A stretch of DNA of 64,000 nt from contig CACFGV010000002.1 of assembly GCA_902565895.1 (NCBI GenBank), positions 59,971-123,970 of the forward strand, in the 5' to 3' direction. Shown one piece after another: positions 1 through 8,806 of the stretch. Source of the DNA: K189A clade bacterium. Its GTDB lineage: Bacteria > Pseudomonadota > Gammaproteobacteria > Pseudomonadales > Azotimanducaceae. Numbering within the stretch: the first letter of the stretch is position 1; each line of letters starts with the position of its first letter. The notes below the pieces were generated by a model. That model was not told the DNA's origin, made no database searches, and saw nothing but the letters and a program-made list of their open reading frames with translations. The position numbers were made by a program, and so were the translations under genes.

Positions 1-2
1 TG

Positions 3-1259
3 AGAATCGTTGATGACCTTGGCCGTCAGCTTACGTTTGCCAACAGCAGCACAGCCACAACTGGCTTCTCCGCTACAGAGAGCCGTCAAGGATTTCTTTA
101 TCTGACAAGCAACGACGGTTCTGCAATTACACTCGCAGCTGGAACTGACGCAGACGGCGACTCCGACACGGATGACATCGCAAACATGGGTCTGCGCGTT
201 GGTACCTATGGCGGCGGTGATAACGGCACGACACACACACTCGTAGGTGAGCACATCGTTAACACCACATCAATCACAGGCGTACACGACCTAACCGTCA
301 ATGGCGTGCAAATTGGACGCACAGATCCCCTGGTTGCTGACGACGAAATCCAGGCCAGTGACCTCGCAGCGGCTGTCAATAGCGTCGCACAGCAATCAGG
401 CGTAACCGCAACCGCCAGCAACGAGTTGTTCTTGTACTTAGCTACGGGCGCGACATTAGGTACATCGGCTGTAAGCGCTACTGGGTTCCTCCTAAACGGT
501 GCGCAACTGGCTTCGGGCGGCGCGAACGGGACATTCTCGACGTTGGCGACCGAGATCAACACGGACATGGCCGCTATCGGTTCGGATATCCGTGCTGAGG
601 TCTACGACAACACCCGCGGTGTAATAAAACTCACTTCTGCGTCTGGCGCCTCTATCGAGTTGACAGACACTGCGGACAACAACATCAAAGCGGTTGAGCG
701 TGCCGACGGAAGTAACTTGATCGACACCAAGGCAAGTTCTCTGTCAGACATCGCTACAACAAAAACTACCTTCACAGGTAAGTTGACCTTCACCAGCGAG
801 ACCGGACCAATCACTTTTGGAATGGCGAACTATGCTGCGTCTATCGATGTTGCTGACACGCTTGCGAACGGTGGTGGTGATGCGGTAGCTGATCTACTCG
901 GTGTGGTCATCACAGGCGATCCTTCCAGTGCGAGCTCGTCAGGTGGATCGACAAGTGGCATTAATGTGTCCAGTGCTTCTGCCGCGGCTTCAAGCATTGC
1001 GTCAATCGACGCTGCATTGGCTAAGGTAAGTGCAAGCCGTGCCGACCTAGGCGCTATGTCCAACCGCCTAGACCATACCATCAGCAACTTACGAGCCGTT
1101 TCCCAGCAACACTCTGAGTCAAGGGCTGCAATCCAGGACGCTGACTACGCTGTTGAATCTGCTGCGCTTGCGCGCGCACAGGTGCTGGCTCAAGCAGGTA
1201 CAGCGATGTTGGCCCAGGCTAACGCTGCACCTCAGCTGGCTCTGCAACTTCTCCAGTAG
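3..1259 (+). CDS. fliC: Flagellin, C-terminal part (5' end outside window)
   Basis: Structural subunit of the flagellar filament, exported through the flagellar type III apparatus. The reading frame is open from base 3 with no start in the window, so the gene is cut by the window edge; the first ATG at 186 is internal. The middle contains a Flagellin_IN-like segment (DLTVNGVQIG, followed by SVAQQSGVTATAS). The last 80 residues are a classical D1/D0 end: SRADLGAMSNRLDHTISNL, then DADYAVESAALARAQVLAQ, ending in LALQLLQ. This is one of three flagellin genes in the window and the C-terminus is canonical, unlike the gene at 3827. A strong terminator follows 20 bases after the stop. Confidence 0.93.
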   Translation, partial: RIVDDLGRQLTFANSSTATTGFSATESRQGFLYLTSNDGSAITLAAGTDADGDSDTDDIANMGLRVGTYGGGDNGTTHTLVGEHIVNTTSITGVHDLTVNGVQIGRTDPLVADDEIQASDLAAAVNSVAQQSGVTATASNELFLYLATGATLGTSAVSATGFLLNGAQLASGGANGTFSTLATEINTDMAAIGSDIRAEVYDNTRGVIKLTSASGASIELTDTADNNIKAVERADGSNLIDTKASSLSDIATTKTTFTGKLTFTSETGPITFGMANYAASIDVADTLANGGGDAVADLLGVVITGDPSSASSSGGSTSGINVSSASAAASSIASIDAALAKVSASRADLGAMSNRLDHTISNLRAVSQQHSESRAAIQDADYAVESAALARAQVLAQAGTAMLAQANAAPQLALQLLQ

Positions 1260-1278
1260 CAGATCCGCTAAGGCCAAG

Positions 1279-1313
1279 AAAACCGCCGAACGAAAGTTCG
1301 GCGGTTTTTTTTG
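1279..1313 (+). terminator. Rho-independent terminator after the first flagellin
   Basis: A perfect stem AACCGCCGAAC / GTTCGGCGGTT with a GAAA tetraloop is followed by a run of T. It lies just after the flagellin stop, so it closes that transcript and separates it from the methyltransferase gene. Confidence 0.95.
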
Positions 1314-1444
1314 GTCTGGATTTTTTCTTAACCGCACGGATATCACGCGGCAGCCTAATCTCTATCAAGCGCGATTTTTTGCAACAAAACTTGATATCTC
1401 GGCACATCCATTTAGATTTGGGCTGCTTTATTTGAGAAGCCGCC

Positions 1445-1663
1445 ATGGCCACCCGTCCTCCGAGCAGACTCCTTCCTCTAGAAATTGCAGCGCAGAACGG
1501 CTCTTTCTTCGAGACACTTTCTGACCTAGATCGATCATTATTGAATGGTCGGGGATTCCTTGAGCTCGCTACAAAAGTGATACTTTCAAGCGATTCACCG
1601 AAAGCCAAAATCGACGAAATCGAGCAATTTTTTGCAATGATCCTAGCGATACGGAGCTCGTAA
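1445..1663 (+). pseudogene. N-terminal fragment of the TPR/methyltransferase gene (frameshifted)
   Basis: A 72-codon frame starts at an ATG at 1445 and reads protein-like to about 1633 (KAKIDEIEQFF). It then runs through a short poorly convincing tail to a TAA at 1661. The downstream methyltransferase frame is open well before its first ATG at 1684 and reads NDPSDTELVSAFGELL across 1636-1683, which continues naturally from EIEQFF. The break falls at a run of six T (1628-1633). One missing T, or a -1 slip on TTT TTT, would join both parts into one protein of about 690 residues. It could be a real mutation, phase variation, ribosomal slippage or an assembly error. Confidence 0.6.
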
Positions 1664-1683
1664 GCGCTTTCGGCGAGCTATTA

Positions 1684-3528
1684 ATGCACTGCGGGGAACA
1701 TGGCCTTGCCAAAAAGATAATTCATCAAGCCGTTACGACAAAAGAAACATGTGCTATTGCGCAGTCCCGATTGTCTCTACTTTTACTTGCCGAAGGAGAT
1801 GCCGATAGGTCTGTCTCTACCATAGAGTCAGCACTAGAGAACGATCCGAAAAACGCTGACTTACACGAGATCGCCGGTGACATTAAGAGAAAATTGGGCA
1901 GGACCATAGAGGCACTCTCCCACCACCAAGCGGCCCGTCAACTTCAACCTGACGAACCAAGACATTCACTGAAGCTTGGCAACATCTTTATCGAGGATCG
2001 GCCAGCCCCTTACAATGCAGTTTTAGAGAGGCTTTTTCTGGATTTAATGCGGAAAAGCGATGGAGTGCGATATGACCAGGATTACTGGAGCTACGCGGAG
2101 CTTCTGCTTACTCAAAATCCCAAAACTAAAGATCTATTTTCAAAAGCCGAATCCGACAAAAAGTTCATCGCTTATGTAGCAAGCTGCATCGTGGAGCAGC
2201 CCCTATTGGTCGCTTGTCTTACCAGTTTTCCGATTCCCAACCTGGAATTAGAACGGTCCATCACCAACCTTCGTAAGGCTCTGCTGCTTGCCGAGGTGGA
2301 GCTTAAAGATTTACAAGATCGGCTTTTCGTACTCTCAATGATCTCGATTCAATGTCTTTTGAACGACTTTATCTATGCAGAGACCACCAGCGAAACGGAA
2401 AAGGCTGCGGAACTAGAAGGTCGTTTGGATGCACGGATTCGCTGTGCCGAGGATATTAATCTGGATGATCTCTTACTTTTAGCCTGCTATCGGCGTTTAG
2501 CTCAAAAGGACTGGTCTTCCGCTTACTATGAAAGTAACCGGGAAAAATTTACCAGCGAGGTGTGGTTTAAGTTTCACTTCGCGGATCCAATTCAAGAACG
2601 CGCTATCGCAAAGACAATCCCACAACTAACAAAACTCAAAAACAATACTTCAGAAATTGTGCGAGCAATGTACGAAGAAAGCCCGTATCCAAAATGGACG
2701 AGCGCTGCTTACAGATCAAATTTGGATTTTTACCGAGCATTCAGACGACTGGGGCTCAGGCTACCGGAAGACGACGGCTTTGATTTAAGTAATCCGTCAA
2801 TACTTGTTGCTGGTTGCGGCACAGGACGAACGGCTTTCGAGTACGTGTCTATGACCAACAAAGCAGTAATCGCGATTGACCTCAGCAGGGCAAGCCTTGC
2901 GTACGGGTCGCGAAAACAAATCGAAAGCTCTTGTCGAAATATCGAATGGTATCAAGCTGACATAATGTCTTTGGCCCCAGTTGATCGGACGTTCGAGCTT
3001 ATAGACTGCTGCGGGGTCTTGCATCACTTAGAGAAGCCCAGGTCCGGACTTAACGCCCTAGTCAACCTTATTAAGCCGGGAGGGCTTTTTAAAATAGCCC
3101 TCTACAGTCAAGCGGCGCGCAGATCTCTAGCGGGGTACAGAAAACTCTTCAAAAATTTAAAGCTCGAAAACACCGAAGCAGGCAGAAGAAACTTCAGAGA
3201 AATTCTGCTGAAGGATGAATCTGACGAAAAAACTCTCGGGTTAACAAGGTGGAGAGATTTTTTTTCGGGTAACGAATTCAGAGACCTTTTATTTCATCCC
3301 CAAGAGCATCTCTACACAGTGCCCGAATTAGAGACCCTCCTGGAAAATTCAGGTTTGAGATTTCTGAGTTTCGATTTCGGCGGTGCTAACCAAGCAATCT
3401 ATCAGGCGTTGAAAACACAAGCGGGTGAAGGCTTCTCTCCAGAATCGCTCCGATCATGGGCGCCGGTAGAAGAAGCCAACCCAGACCTCTTTAGTTCCAT
3501 GTACGTTTTTTGGGCGCAGAAAATTTAG
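1684..3528 (+). CDS. TPR-domain SAM-dependent methyltransferase beside the flagellins
   Basis: Predicted class I S-adenosylmethionine methyltransferase with an N-terminal TPR region, a type often found next to flagellin genes and thought to act in flagellin or glycan modification; the substrate is unknown. TPR-like helices lie in about residues 1-110 (LLLAEGDADRSVSTIESAL; HHQAARQLQPDEPRHSLKLG). A linker carries the ESPYPKW motif near residue 335. The SAM-binding motif I ILVAGCGTGRTAFE and an acidic post-I strand (AVIAIDLS) follow, then CCGVLHHLEKP and a LIKPGGLFKIALYS strand. The ATG at 1684 is probably internal: the same frame is open and coding-like upstream and joins the fragment beginning at 1445 across a frameshift. 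It sits between two flagellin genes. Confidence 0.8.
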   Translation: MHCGEHGLAKKIIHQAVTTKETCAIAQSRLSLLLLAEGDADRSVSTIESALENDPKNADLHEIAGDIKRKLGRTIEALSHHQAARQLQPDEPRHSLKLGNIFIEDRPAPYNAVLERLFLDLMRKSDGVRYDQDYWSYAELLLTQNPKTKDLFSKAESDKKFIAYVASCIVEQPLLVACLTSFPIPNLELERSITNLRKALLLAEVELKDLQDRLFVLSMISIQCLLNDFIYAETTSETEKAAELEGRLDARIRCAEDINLDDLLLLACYRRLAQKDWSSAYYESNREKFTSEVWFKFHFADPIQERAIAKTIPQLTKLKNNTSEIVRAMYEESPYPKWTSAAYRSNLDFYRAFRRLGLRLPEDDGFDLSNPSILVAGCGTGRTAFEYVSMTNKAVIAIDLSRASLAYGSRKQIESSCRNIEWYQADIMSLAPVDRTFELIDCCGVLHHLEKPRSGLNALVNLIKPGGLFKIALYSQAARRSLAGYRKLFKNLKLENTEAGRRNFREILLKDESDEKTLGLTRWRDFFSGNEFRDLLFHPQEHLYTVPELETLLENSGLRFLSFDFGGANQAIYQALKTQAGEGFSPESLRSWAPVEEANPDLFSSMYVFWAQKI

Positions 3529-3727
3529 AGATACGCTTACTGCGGCGACAACACGCGCAACTTTTCCTAACCCTCAGCGCATCCAAAAACTCAAAAATCC
3601 CTTTAGTCCCGACTACGTCAGCAGCAGCCGCTGAAAATTCCTCAAACATCGGCCGGATCAAAATCTGGGCTGCCCCTTAATCGCGCGTCTAGTTGCCCTC
3701 GCCGCTGAATATTTCTACTAAATTTGC

Positions 3728-3754
3728 TCAAGTTTTCCTGTTTTGCTCCGATAA
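3728..3754 (+). promoter_or_regulatory. Sigma-28 (FliA) promoter of the second flagellin
   Basis: TCAAGTTT, an 11-base spacer, then TCCGATAA, against the sigma-28 consensus TAAAGTTT-N11-GCCGATAA. It lies about 70 bases upstream of the flagellin start at 3827, and transcription would begin near 3761. The rest of 3529-3727 shows nothing I can name. Confidence 0.85.
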
Positions 3755-3765
3755 CGGCGAAGTAA

Positions 3766-3806
3766 CCGGCAATAAATTGCCGCAATTTTCGGCAAGTTAT
3801 TGCCGG
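3766..3806 (+). promoter_or_regulatory. Long hairpin in the 5' leader of the second flagellin
   Basis: CCGGCAATAA (3766-3775) pairs perfectly with TTATTGCCGG (3797-3806). After one A/G mismatch, TTGCCG (3777-3782) pairs with CGGCAA (3790-3795) around a 7-base loop. This is a 17-step stem with a single mismatch. It starts a few bases after the predicted transcription start and ends 8 bases before the AAGGAG ribosome site (3815-3820). It could protect the 5' end of the mRNA or control translation. Confidence 0.8.
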
Positions 3807-3826
3807 CCAATATAAAGGAGCAAAAA

Positions 3827-5284
3827 ATGAGCATATCTATAAACACAGCCAGTATTTACAGCAATTTCAGTAACTTACGTAATTTAAGCCGCGAAATTGA
3901 GGAGAGCGCATTAAGAATTTCTACGGGCTCTCAAATGAACCACGCTAGAGACAACGTAGGAGGCTTACACTCATCAATAACGCTGCGCGCTGGTGCTTCA
4001 GCGGCCCTGCGATACGCAAAAAATGCCTCCGAAGGCCTAGCTACTTTGTCTACCGCGGATATCGCGCTAGACGAGGTAAGTGATTTAGTGAACAGGTTTA
4101 GGGAGCTGGCCATTGAGGCAAGCAATACAGCCACTACTGCTACCAGAAGAACCGCCATCCAGGCGGAGGCTACGGCTGTTACAGATCAAATAACGCAACT
4201 GTCGGCTGACACGGTACACAATGGCACGAAACTTTTGGACGGCACATTCACCACTAAAACCTATCAGATAGGACCTTCAACGACCTCAAATGTGTCAGTC
4301 TCTCTTACCTCTTCGAGTGCCGCAAACCTTGGTGCCTATATGTTGACAGGCAGCACACGGGCTGCCACCTCCGCTGCCACTTCTGCAACTGCTAACGACA
4401 CATCTGCCAACGAGGACGTAACTATCGCGGGAACTACGATTGAGGCCGCTGCTAATGATTCCGCCAAGGCAATGGCCACAAAAATCAATTCGGTTTCGAG
4501 CACAACAGGCGTGACCGCAATCGCGGAGACTTACGCATTGCTCGAGACTAGTGACGTAAGCGCTACGACTTACACCATTAAAATAAATGACACATCTACA
4601 GCTAGCTTTTCTATAAGTGCGTCCGATGTCTCAGGTGCTGTGACAGCGATTAACGCTATATCGACGAACACCGGCGTGAGCGCGAGCGCAACCTCGGATT
4701 TCAAAGTCCTCCTCCACGACGCTGATGGCGACGACTTAACCGTGGAGAATGCCGATTCTGACACTGGGCTTTCCGTTCAAGCGGTTCAAATCGACGGGAC
4801 AACAACTCAAGGCAGTGCTGTTTCTTTGGGCGCAAGCGGGGCTTCAGATGCAACCAGAGTTATAGGCACAATTCGGTTAAGCGCAGATTCCTCGTTTAGC
4901 GTCACGCAGTCCGGGACAGCTTCACAAGGATATCTCAGCACGGCTTCTTCGGCCATTGCCCCCCTTTCAACTGCCTCATTAGCAACGTCAATTGATGCGG
5001 CGAAGGCGATCACGATCGCTGACTCTGCTCTTAATCAGGTAGCTACGTTGAGGGGCACAATCGGCGCGGCCGAGAGTCGGTTGACTTTTAGTGAGAGTGT
5101 TAACGAGCGGACGTACCAAAACAAAGTTACATCGCTGTCAAGCCTCAGCGACGCCGATATTGCCGTCGAAGCGGCTCGGCTAGCTAAAGCTCAAATGCTG
5201 CAAAAAGTATCCCTCGCAGTCCAAGCTCAGGCCCGTAGCGCTGATGAGCTAATAATCGCTCTATTAAAAGGTACTGCCGCATAG
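3827..5284 (+). CDS. Divergent flagellin
   Basis: Predicted filament subunit of 485 residues. The ATG at 3827 is chosen because AAGGAG lies 7 bases upstream and the flagellin N-terminus begins there; an upstream TTG in frame at 3800 falls inside the leader hairpin. The N-terminus (MSISINTASIYSNFSNL, then ISTGSQMNHARDNVGGL) is recognisably flagellin but lacks many usual residues such as the SADDAAGLAI stretch. The C-terminus ends in ADELIIALLKGTAA rather than the usual Q-rich LLR end. The middle domain is clearly related to the flagellin at 26521-28311 (NEDVTI, YTIKIN, DADGDDLTVEN). It has its own sigma-28 promoter and leader hairpin. It may be a specialised minor flagellin; its expression is likely to be late. 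Confidence 0.88.
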   Translation: MSISINTASIYSNFSNLRNLSREIEESALRISTGSQMNHARDNVGGLHSSITLRAGASAALRYAKNASEGLATLSTADIALDEVSDLVNRFRELAIEASNTATTATRRTAIQAEATAVTDQITQLSADTVHNGTKLLDGTFTTKTYQIGPSTTSNVSVSLTSSSAANLGAYMLTGSTRAATSAATSATANDTSANEDVTIAGTTIEAAANDSAKAMATKINSVSSTTGVTAIAETYALLETSDVSATTYTIKINDTSTASFSISASDVSGAVTAINAISTNTGVSASATSDFKVLLHDADGDDLTVENADSDTGLSVQAVQIDGTTTQGSAVSLGASGASDATRVIGTIRLSADSSFSVTQSGTASQGYLSTASSAIAPLSTASLATSIDAAKAITIADSALNQVATLRGTIGAAESRLTFSESVNERTYQNKVTSLSSLSDADIAVEAARLAKAQMLQKVSLAVQAQARSADELIIALLKGTAA

Positions 5285-5657
5285 TATTTGTGCGATGTCT
5301 GGATAAACGGTCACGGTTTATTTCTTGTCTAGCCATAAGGTGGCTTTGAAAATCAGGAAATACGATGCCTGAGCGGTAACCGAATTTGTTTTTTCGCGCA
5401 GTATGCCCGCGGCTTACCGCGCCATGAATCGGGAGGGGGTTTAATAGTGGTGCCTTTTGAGCGCGTAATTAGAGCTTTTTTCTAGGCGACTTTACCGCCT
5501 CCCAAATGCATTTTCCTAAATAGGCGCCTGACCACTTAAGCCACGCATCTAATTTAGGACCGTATCGGCTGAAGAAGTATTAACGTAGTGGGACATAGGA
5601 GGGTGCGGAGCATCTCACTAATCGAAAGCCTTTAACGCCTTGTTTAAATCTAAGGCC
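5285..5657 (+). other. Intergenic region between flagellin and fliS
   Basis: No open frame of convincing composition was seen on either strand. A weak inverted repeat (ATAAAC ... GTTTAT, about 5303-5321) follows the flagellin stop but has no proper T tract. I could not match the region to a riboswitch or small RNA. Confidence 0.4.
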
Positions 5658-5684
5658 TAAAGAAAATCATCGCCGTACCGATAT
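5658..5684 (+). promoter_or_regulatory. Sigma-28 promoter of fliS
   Basis: TAAAGAAA, an 11-base spacer, then ACCGATAT, with spacing identical to the FliA consensus. It lies about 50 bases upstream of the fliS start. Confidence 0.75.
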
Positions 5685-5732
5685 TTTTATCAAGGTATTC
5701 GAGCCCGACGATGCATTTGAAAGGATTTTTCG

Positions 5733-6128
5733 ATGAGACGAGCGCAGGCACTCAAAAGTTATAAAGCGACCAATCTGCATGATCGCACTGCAGAGAAGTC
5801 ACCCGAAGAATTGGTCGCGCTGCTTTTCGACACAGCATGCTCGAGCGTGCAACAGAGCAAAAATGCACTATCCAAGGGCGAGCTCGAGATGTTTCACGAA
5901 TCTACCAGTAAAGCTATGCAAATTGTCCTGGGCCTGCGAGAAATTTTGGATATGGAAGAAGGCGGTGAATTGGCCGAACGACTGGCAGACACATACACGT
6001 CAATTGCTGCTTCCATTTTCAAAGCCAAGCGAGAAAGGAACGATTCAGACCTCGGTAAAATTTATCTCGCACTAGCCGAACTTCGAGGCGCTTGGCAAAC
6101 AGTGAGCGGCGCATCGGAGAACCAGTAG
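5733..6128 (+). CDS. fliS: Flagellin export chaperone FliS
   Basis: Cytoplasmic helical-bundle chaperone that binds the C-terminus of flagellin and prevents early polymerisation. The 131 residues match the FliS size and pattern: an N-terminal YKATNLHDRTAEKSPEELVALLFD segment corresponding to the usual Y...T.SP..LI.MLYD, then FHESTSKAMQIVLGLREIL, LADTYTSIAASIFKAK and LAELRGAWQTV. GAAAGGA lies about 10 bases before the ATG. It is followed by a second FliS-like gene and then the motor operon, and has its own sigma-28 promoter. Confidence 0.9.
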   Translation: MRRAQALKSYKATNLHDRTAEKSPEELVALLFDTACSSVQQSKNALSKGELEMFHESTSKAMQIVLGLREILDMEEGGELAERLADTYTSIAASIFKAKRERNDSDLGKIYLALAELRGAWQTVSGASENQ

Positions 6129-6303
6129 GGTAACCGATAAGTAAGTGTACGACCTCGTTAGTAGTGTTCAATTAAACTCAGGTTGCGGAAAATGGAAGTG
6201 GACAGCCATCGATTTTTTTTTCGTCAAGCGTATCCGCGTCCTCCCTTTCTAAACCCAGGGCTTGCCCACTCGTGTCAAAAAATCTCAAGAGAAGCCGGCT
6301 GCT

Positions 6304-6768
6304 ATGGACTTTTCTAATGCAGCATATTTGTTTGCATCTGGTTCTGCTGTTACCGTAAATGACGGCAACAGAACCGGCCTTTTTATGGAAAAAAAAGCAA
6401 AAGGCTTCAGCAGTTATCTTGAAGTGGAGGAACAAGATGTAGCGGCAACCACGTCGGCTGCTAATTTGATGGCCATGCTGTTCGATAAAGCCTGTATTCT
6501 CTTAGTTCGTGCAATACAGTCCTCTAGGGCTAGAGATTTAGAGACTTTTCACCAATCTACACTCCACGCACTTCAGATAGTACTGTCCCTAAGATTCGTT
6601 TTGGATACAGACGACGGCAGCGAACTGTCCCAAAGCCTTTTTGCTACCTACACTTCTATTGCAGCCAGCTTAAAAAAAGCGAAAGACGAAAAAGACGTTC
6701 AGGCCATAGAGACTATTTATGAGGCCTTGGATGAACTGAGAACTGCGTGGCATTCGGTCGCGCAATGA
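6304..6768 (+). CDS. Second FliS-like flagellin chaperone
   Basis: A clear paralogue of the FliS just upstream. It shares FHQSTLHALQIVLSLRFVLD with FHESTSKAMQIVLGLREILD, and TYTSIAASLKKAK with TYTSIAASIFKAK. The FliS-like part begins near FSSYLEVEEQDVA. An extra N-terminal segment of about 35 residues has no counterpart in FliS, so the start could instead be the ATG at 6385. I chose the ATG at 6304 over a TTG at 6262; neither has a strong ribosome site. It may serve a different flagellin from the first FliS. Confidence 0.82.
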   Translation: MDFSNAAYLFASGSAVTVNDGNRTGLFMEKKAKGFSSYLEVEEQDVAATTSAANLMAMLFDKACILLVRAIQSSRARDLETFHQSTLHALQIVLSLRFVLDTDDGSELSQSLFATYTSIAASLKKAKDEKDVQAIETIYEALDELRTAWHSVAQ

Positions 6769-6898
6769 GCGCCCTGTACACAACTATCCATTAGCTATCG
6801 TTCCAGTATTTCTTTCCGGGCTGAGGAGAATTTGCTAGAGCTTTCGCGCTCGGCGATTTAACCTCTGGTGTTCATTAAACGTTGCAGGGAGAAGAGCA

Positions 6899-7675
6899 TT
6901 GCCAGCGATTATCGGTCTTGTTTTGGCTGTAGGCGCCATTCTTTACATGATGAACGGCACCAAACTTCCTATTGTGTTTGCCTTCTTTCAAGAAGGCGTT
7001 GAGATTGCCTTTGTTTTTTTTGGCTCCCTGGGCGCAGGCATAGCTCGTGGATCATTCGCTGACACCGTCAACATGTTCAAATCTTTTGGAACCATCTTCT
7101 TTTACTCGCCGCCTAAGCCCCTTGGTCTGGTTAACGAGATAGTTGAACTCGCGAACATCAACCGACGCGACGGACCCATAGCCATGCAGAACGTGGAAAT
7201 TAAGAATCCGTTTCTGCAAAACGCCGTCAATATGGTGGTTGATGGGGTAGATGCCGACGTCATAGATTCCACTCTCACGACAGAAATAGCTCTGACGAGA
7301 GAGCGGGACAAAAGCGCAGTTGAATATCTGAAGTTTATGGCAGAAGTTGCGCCCTCCATGGGCATGGTAGGCACGATGATTGGTTTGGTGGCTATGTTAA
7401 AGACCATGGATGACTTGGGGTCAATTGGAGACGCCTTTGCGATCGCGCTGTTGACAACTATGTGGGGTGCTATCTTTGCTTATGTCTTCTTTAAGCCTTT
7501 TGCCGAAAAGCTCGATTCTTTCTCAAAAAGCGATTTGCAAGCGTGTATGCTGATCAAGGAAGGCGTTTTGCTTGTCAAAGGTAACACCAACCCAAGGGTT
7601 ATCGCTGATCGCCTTTCAACCCGACTTGCACCGAAAGCTCGGGCTGAATTAGCCGCCGAGCAGGAAGCTGCCTAA
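6899..7675 (+). CDS. motA: Flagellar stator protein MotA/PomA
   Basis: Inner-membrane stator subunit that converts ion flow into torque together with MotB/PomB. The 258 residues show the family plan: TM1 at the N-terminus (IIGLVLAVGAILYMM), TM2 (IAFVFFGSLGAGIARGSF), a cytoplasmic loop, then TM3 and TM4 (APSMGMVGTMIGLVAML and AFAIALLTTMWGAIFAYVFF). The TM3/TM4 wording is closer to PomA than to E. coli MotA, but ion choice cannot be read with certainty. The start is a TTG with AGGGAG about 7 bases upstream. The stop abuts the GTG start of the first MotB gene, so the operon is tightly coupled. Confidence 0.93.
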   Translation: MPAIIGLVLAVGAILYMMNGTKLPIVFAFFQEGVEIAFVFFGSLGAGIARGSFADTVNMFKSFGTIFFYSPPKPLGLVNEIVELANINRRDGPIAMQNVEIKNPFLQNAVNMVVDGVDADVIDSTLTTEIALTRERDKSAVEYLKFMAEVAPSMGMVGTMIGLVAMLKTMDDLGSIGDAFAIALLTTMWGAIFAYVFFKPFAEKLDSFSKSDLQACMLIKEGVLLVKGNTNPRVIADRLSTRLAPKARAELAAEQEAA

Positions 7676-8806
7676 GTGAGCGATGCTCTGAAAGAGCCTG
7701 CTGCCCTCGATGCGCAGGAGTCGAATTCTTACAAACCTGCGGCGGCAGCTGTTCAGTTGGACGAGCTCGATTGCCCAGTAACCGCACCGCCGTGGATGGC
7801 AACCTTCTCTGATCTTGGCACATTGCTCATGGCTTTTTTTGTGCTCATTTTGGCGCAATCGGTCATCGACTCACCTCGTGCTGAGGAGGTGGCCGGCGCA
7901 CTGCAACTGGCTTTTGGTGTCGAGCGTATCGTGCCGAAGCTCGAAATTCCCATGGGCGAAACCTTGTTGGAAACTCAGTACACACCCTCCGAGGCAGAAA
8001 ACACCATCTTAGATGACGCGACCCAAAACTCAGATGATACAACTCAAGAATATCTGAAGCAGATGACCGAACGCGGCGACGCCGTTTCTACGATCCAAGG
8101 TCAATACATCCAGGTACTCGAGGAGTTGGAACACGAAATCGAGACCGGCCAGGTAAACGTCAACATTGACGGGGAAAAAGTCGTTGTTGAAATGACCGAG
8201 GGTGATCAAGGCTCTAGGGGCAAAACGGGGCGTGGGCTAGGCGGTGTTAGCCAAGAAACCATTGAAATTGCGAATAAGATCCATGATCTGACGACATCGG
8301 GCCTCACTGACGTGATGATGAAAAGGGAGGAAGGATGGGAGCCCAAAGGCCGCTTGGTGACAACACTTAGCAGCATCGAGGAGATAAAGTCTGCGCTTTC
8401 TGATGAGATCGCAGACGGAATTGCTGAGGTCGAAAAGCAGGGCGACAGCGTGTTAATTCGCCTGACCAAGGCCGATAGTTTTGTGTCCGGCGAAGCGACG
8501 TTGAGTAGGAATTTCGAAGCCACTTTGTTGAGAGTGGGCACGGCGCTGGAAAACACTATCGGCGTTATTCGGGTTGAAGGCCATACCGACAACCAAATGG
8601 TTGGTTTTAGCGATCGCTATAAATCAAATTTCGACCTCTCTGCCGCCCGCGCTGCCGCTGTTGCCGACTACTTAATGGCAGAAACTCAATTGCAGACCGG
8701 ACGAATGACGATCACAGGACTTGCCGACACAAAACCCATGGCAGATAACTCTACCGCTGAGGGGCGGGCAAAAAATCGTCGAATAGAGCTCTACTTGGAT
8801 GAGTGA
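7676..8806 (+). CDS. motB: MotB/PomB-type stator protein, first copy
   Basis: Peptidoglycan-anchored stator partner of MotA, 376 residues. After a 35-residue cytoplasmic tail comes APPWMATFSDLGTLLMAFFV, the single membrane helix; Asp46 in TFSD is the expected ion-binding residue. A long acidic linker (about residues 65-250) precedes a C-terminal OmpA-like domain with VEGHTDNQMVGFSDRYKSN and GRAKNRRIELYL. The start is a GTG directly after the motA stop, with AGGAAG upstream. It overlaps the second MotB gene by 8 bases. It is longer than typical MotB (about 300), mainly in the linker. Confidence 0.92.
   Translation: MSDALKEPAALDAQESNSYKPAAAAVQLDELDCPVTAPPWMATFSDLGTLLMAFFVLILAQSVIDSPRAEEVAGALQLAFGVERIVPKLEIPMGETLLETQYTPSEAENTILDDATQNSDDTTQEYLKQMTERGDAVSTIQGQYIQVLEELEHEIETGQVNVNIDGEKVVVEMTEGDQGSRGKTGRGLGGVSQETIEIANKIHDLTTSGLTDVMMKREEGWEPKGRLVTTLSSIEEIKSALSDEIADGIAEVEKQGDSVLIRLTKADSFVSGEATLSRNFEATLLRVGTALENTIGVIRVEGHTDNQMVGFSDRYKSNFDLSAARAAAVADYLMAETQLQTGRMTITGLADTKPMADNSTAEGRAKNRRIELYLDE

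Noticed and set aside
1628..1641. Programmed -1 frameshift as the firm explanation for the split methyltransferase
   Set aside because: The T6 run is slippery, but the classic X-XXY-YYZ heptamer is not present and I saw no clear downstream structure, so I list it only as one option.
5285..5657. Riboswitch (c-di-GMP type) upstream of fliS
   Set aside because: I could not find the conserved GEMM core or a paired stem; the sigma-28 promoter lies downstream of it anyway.
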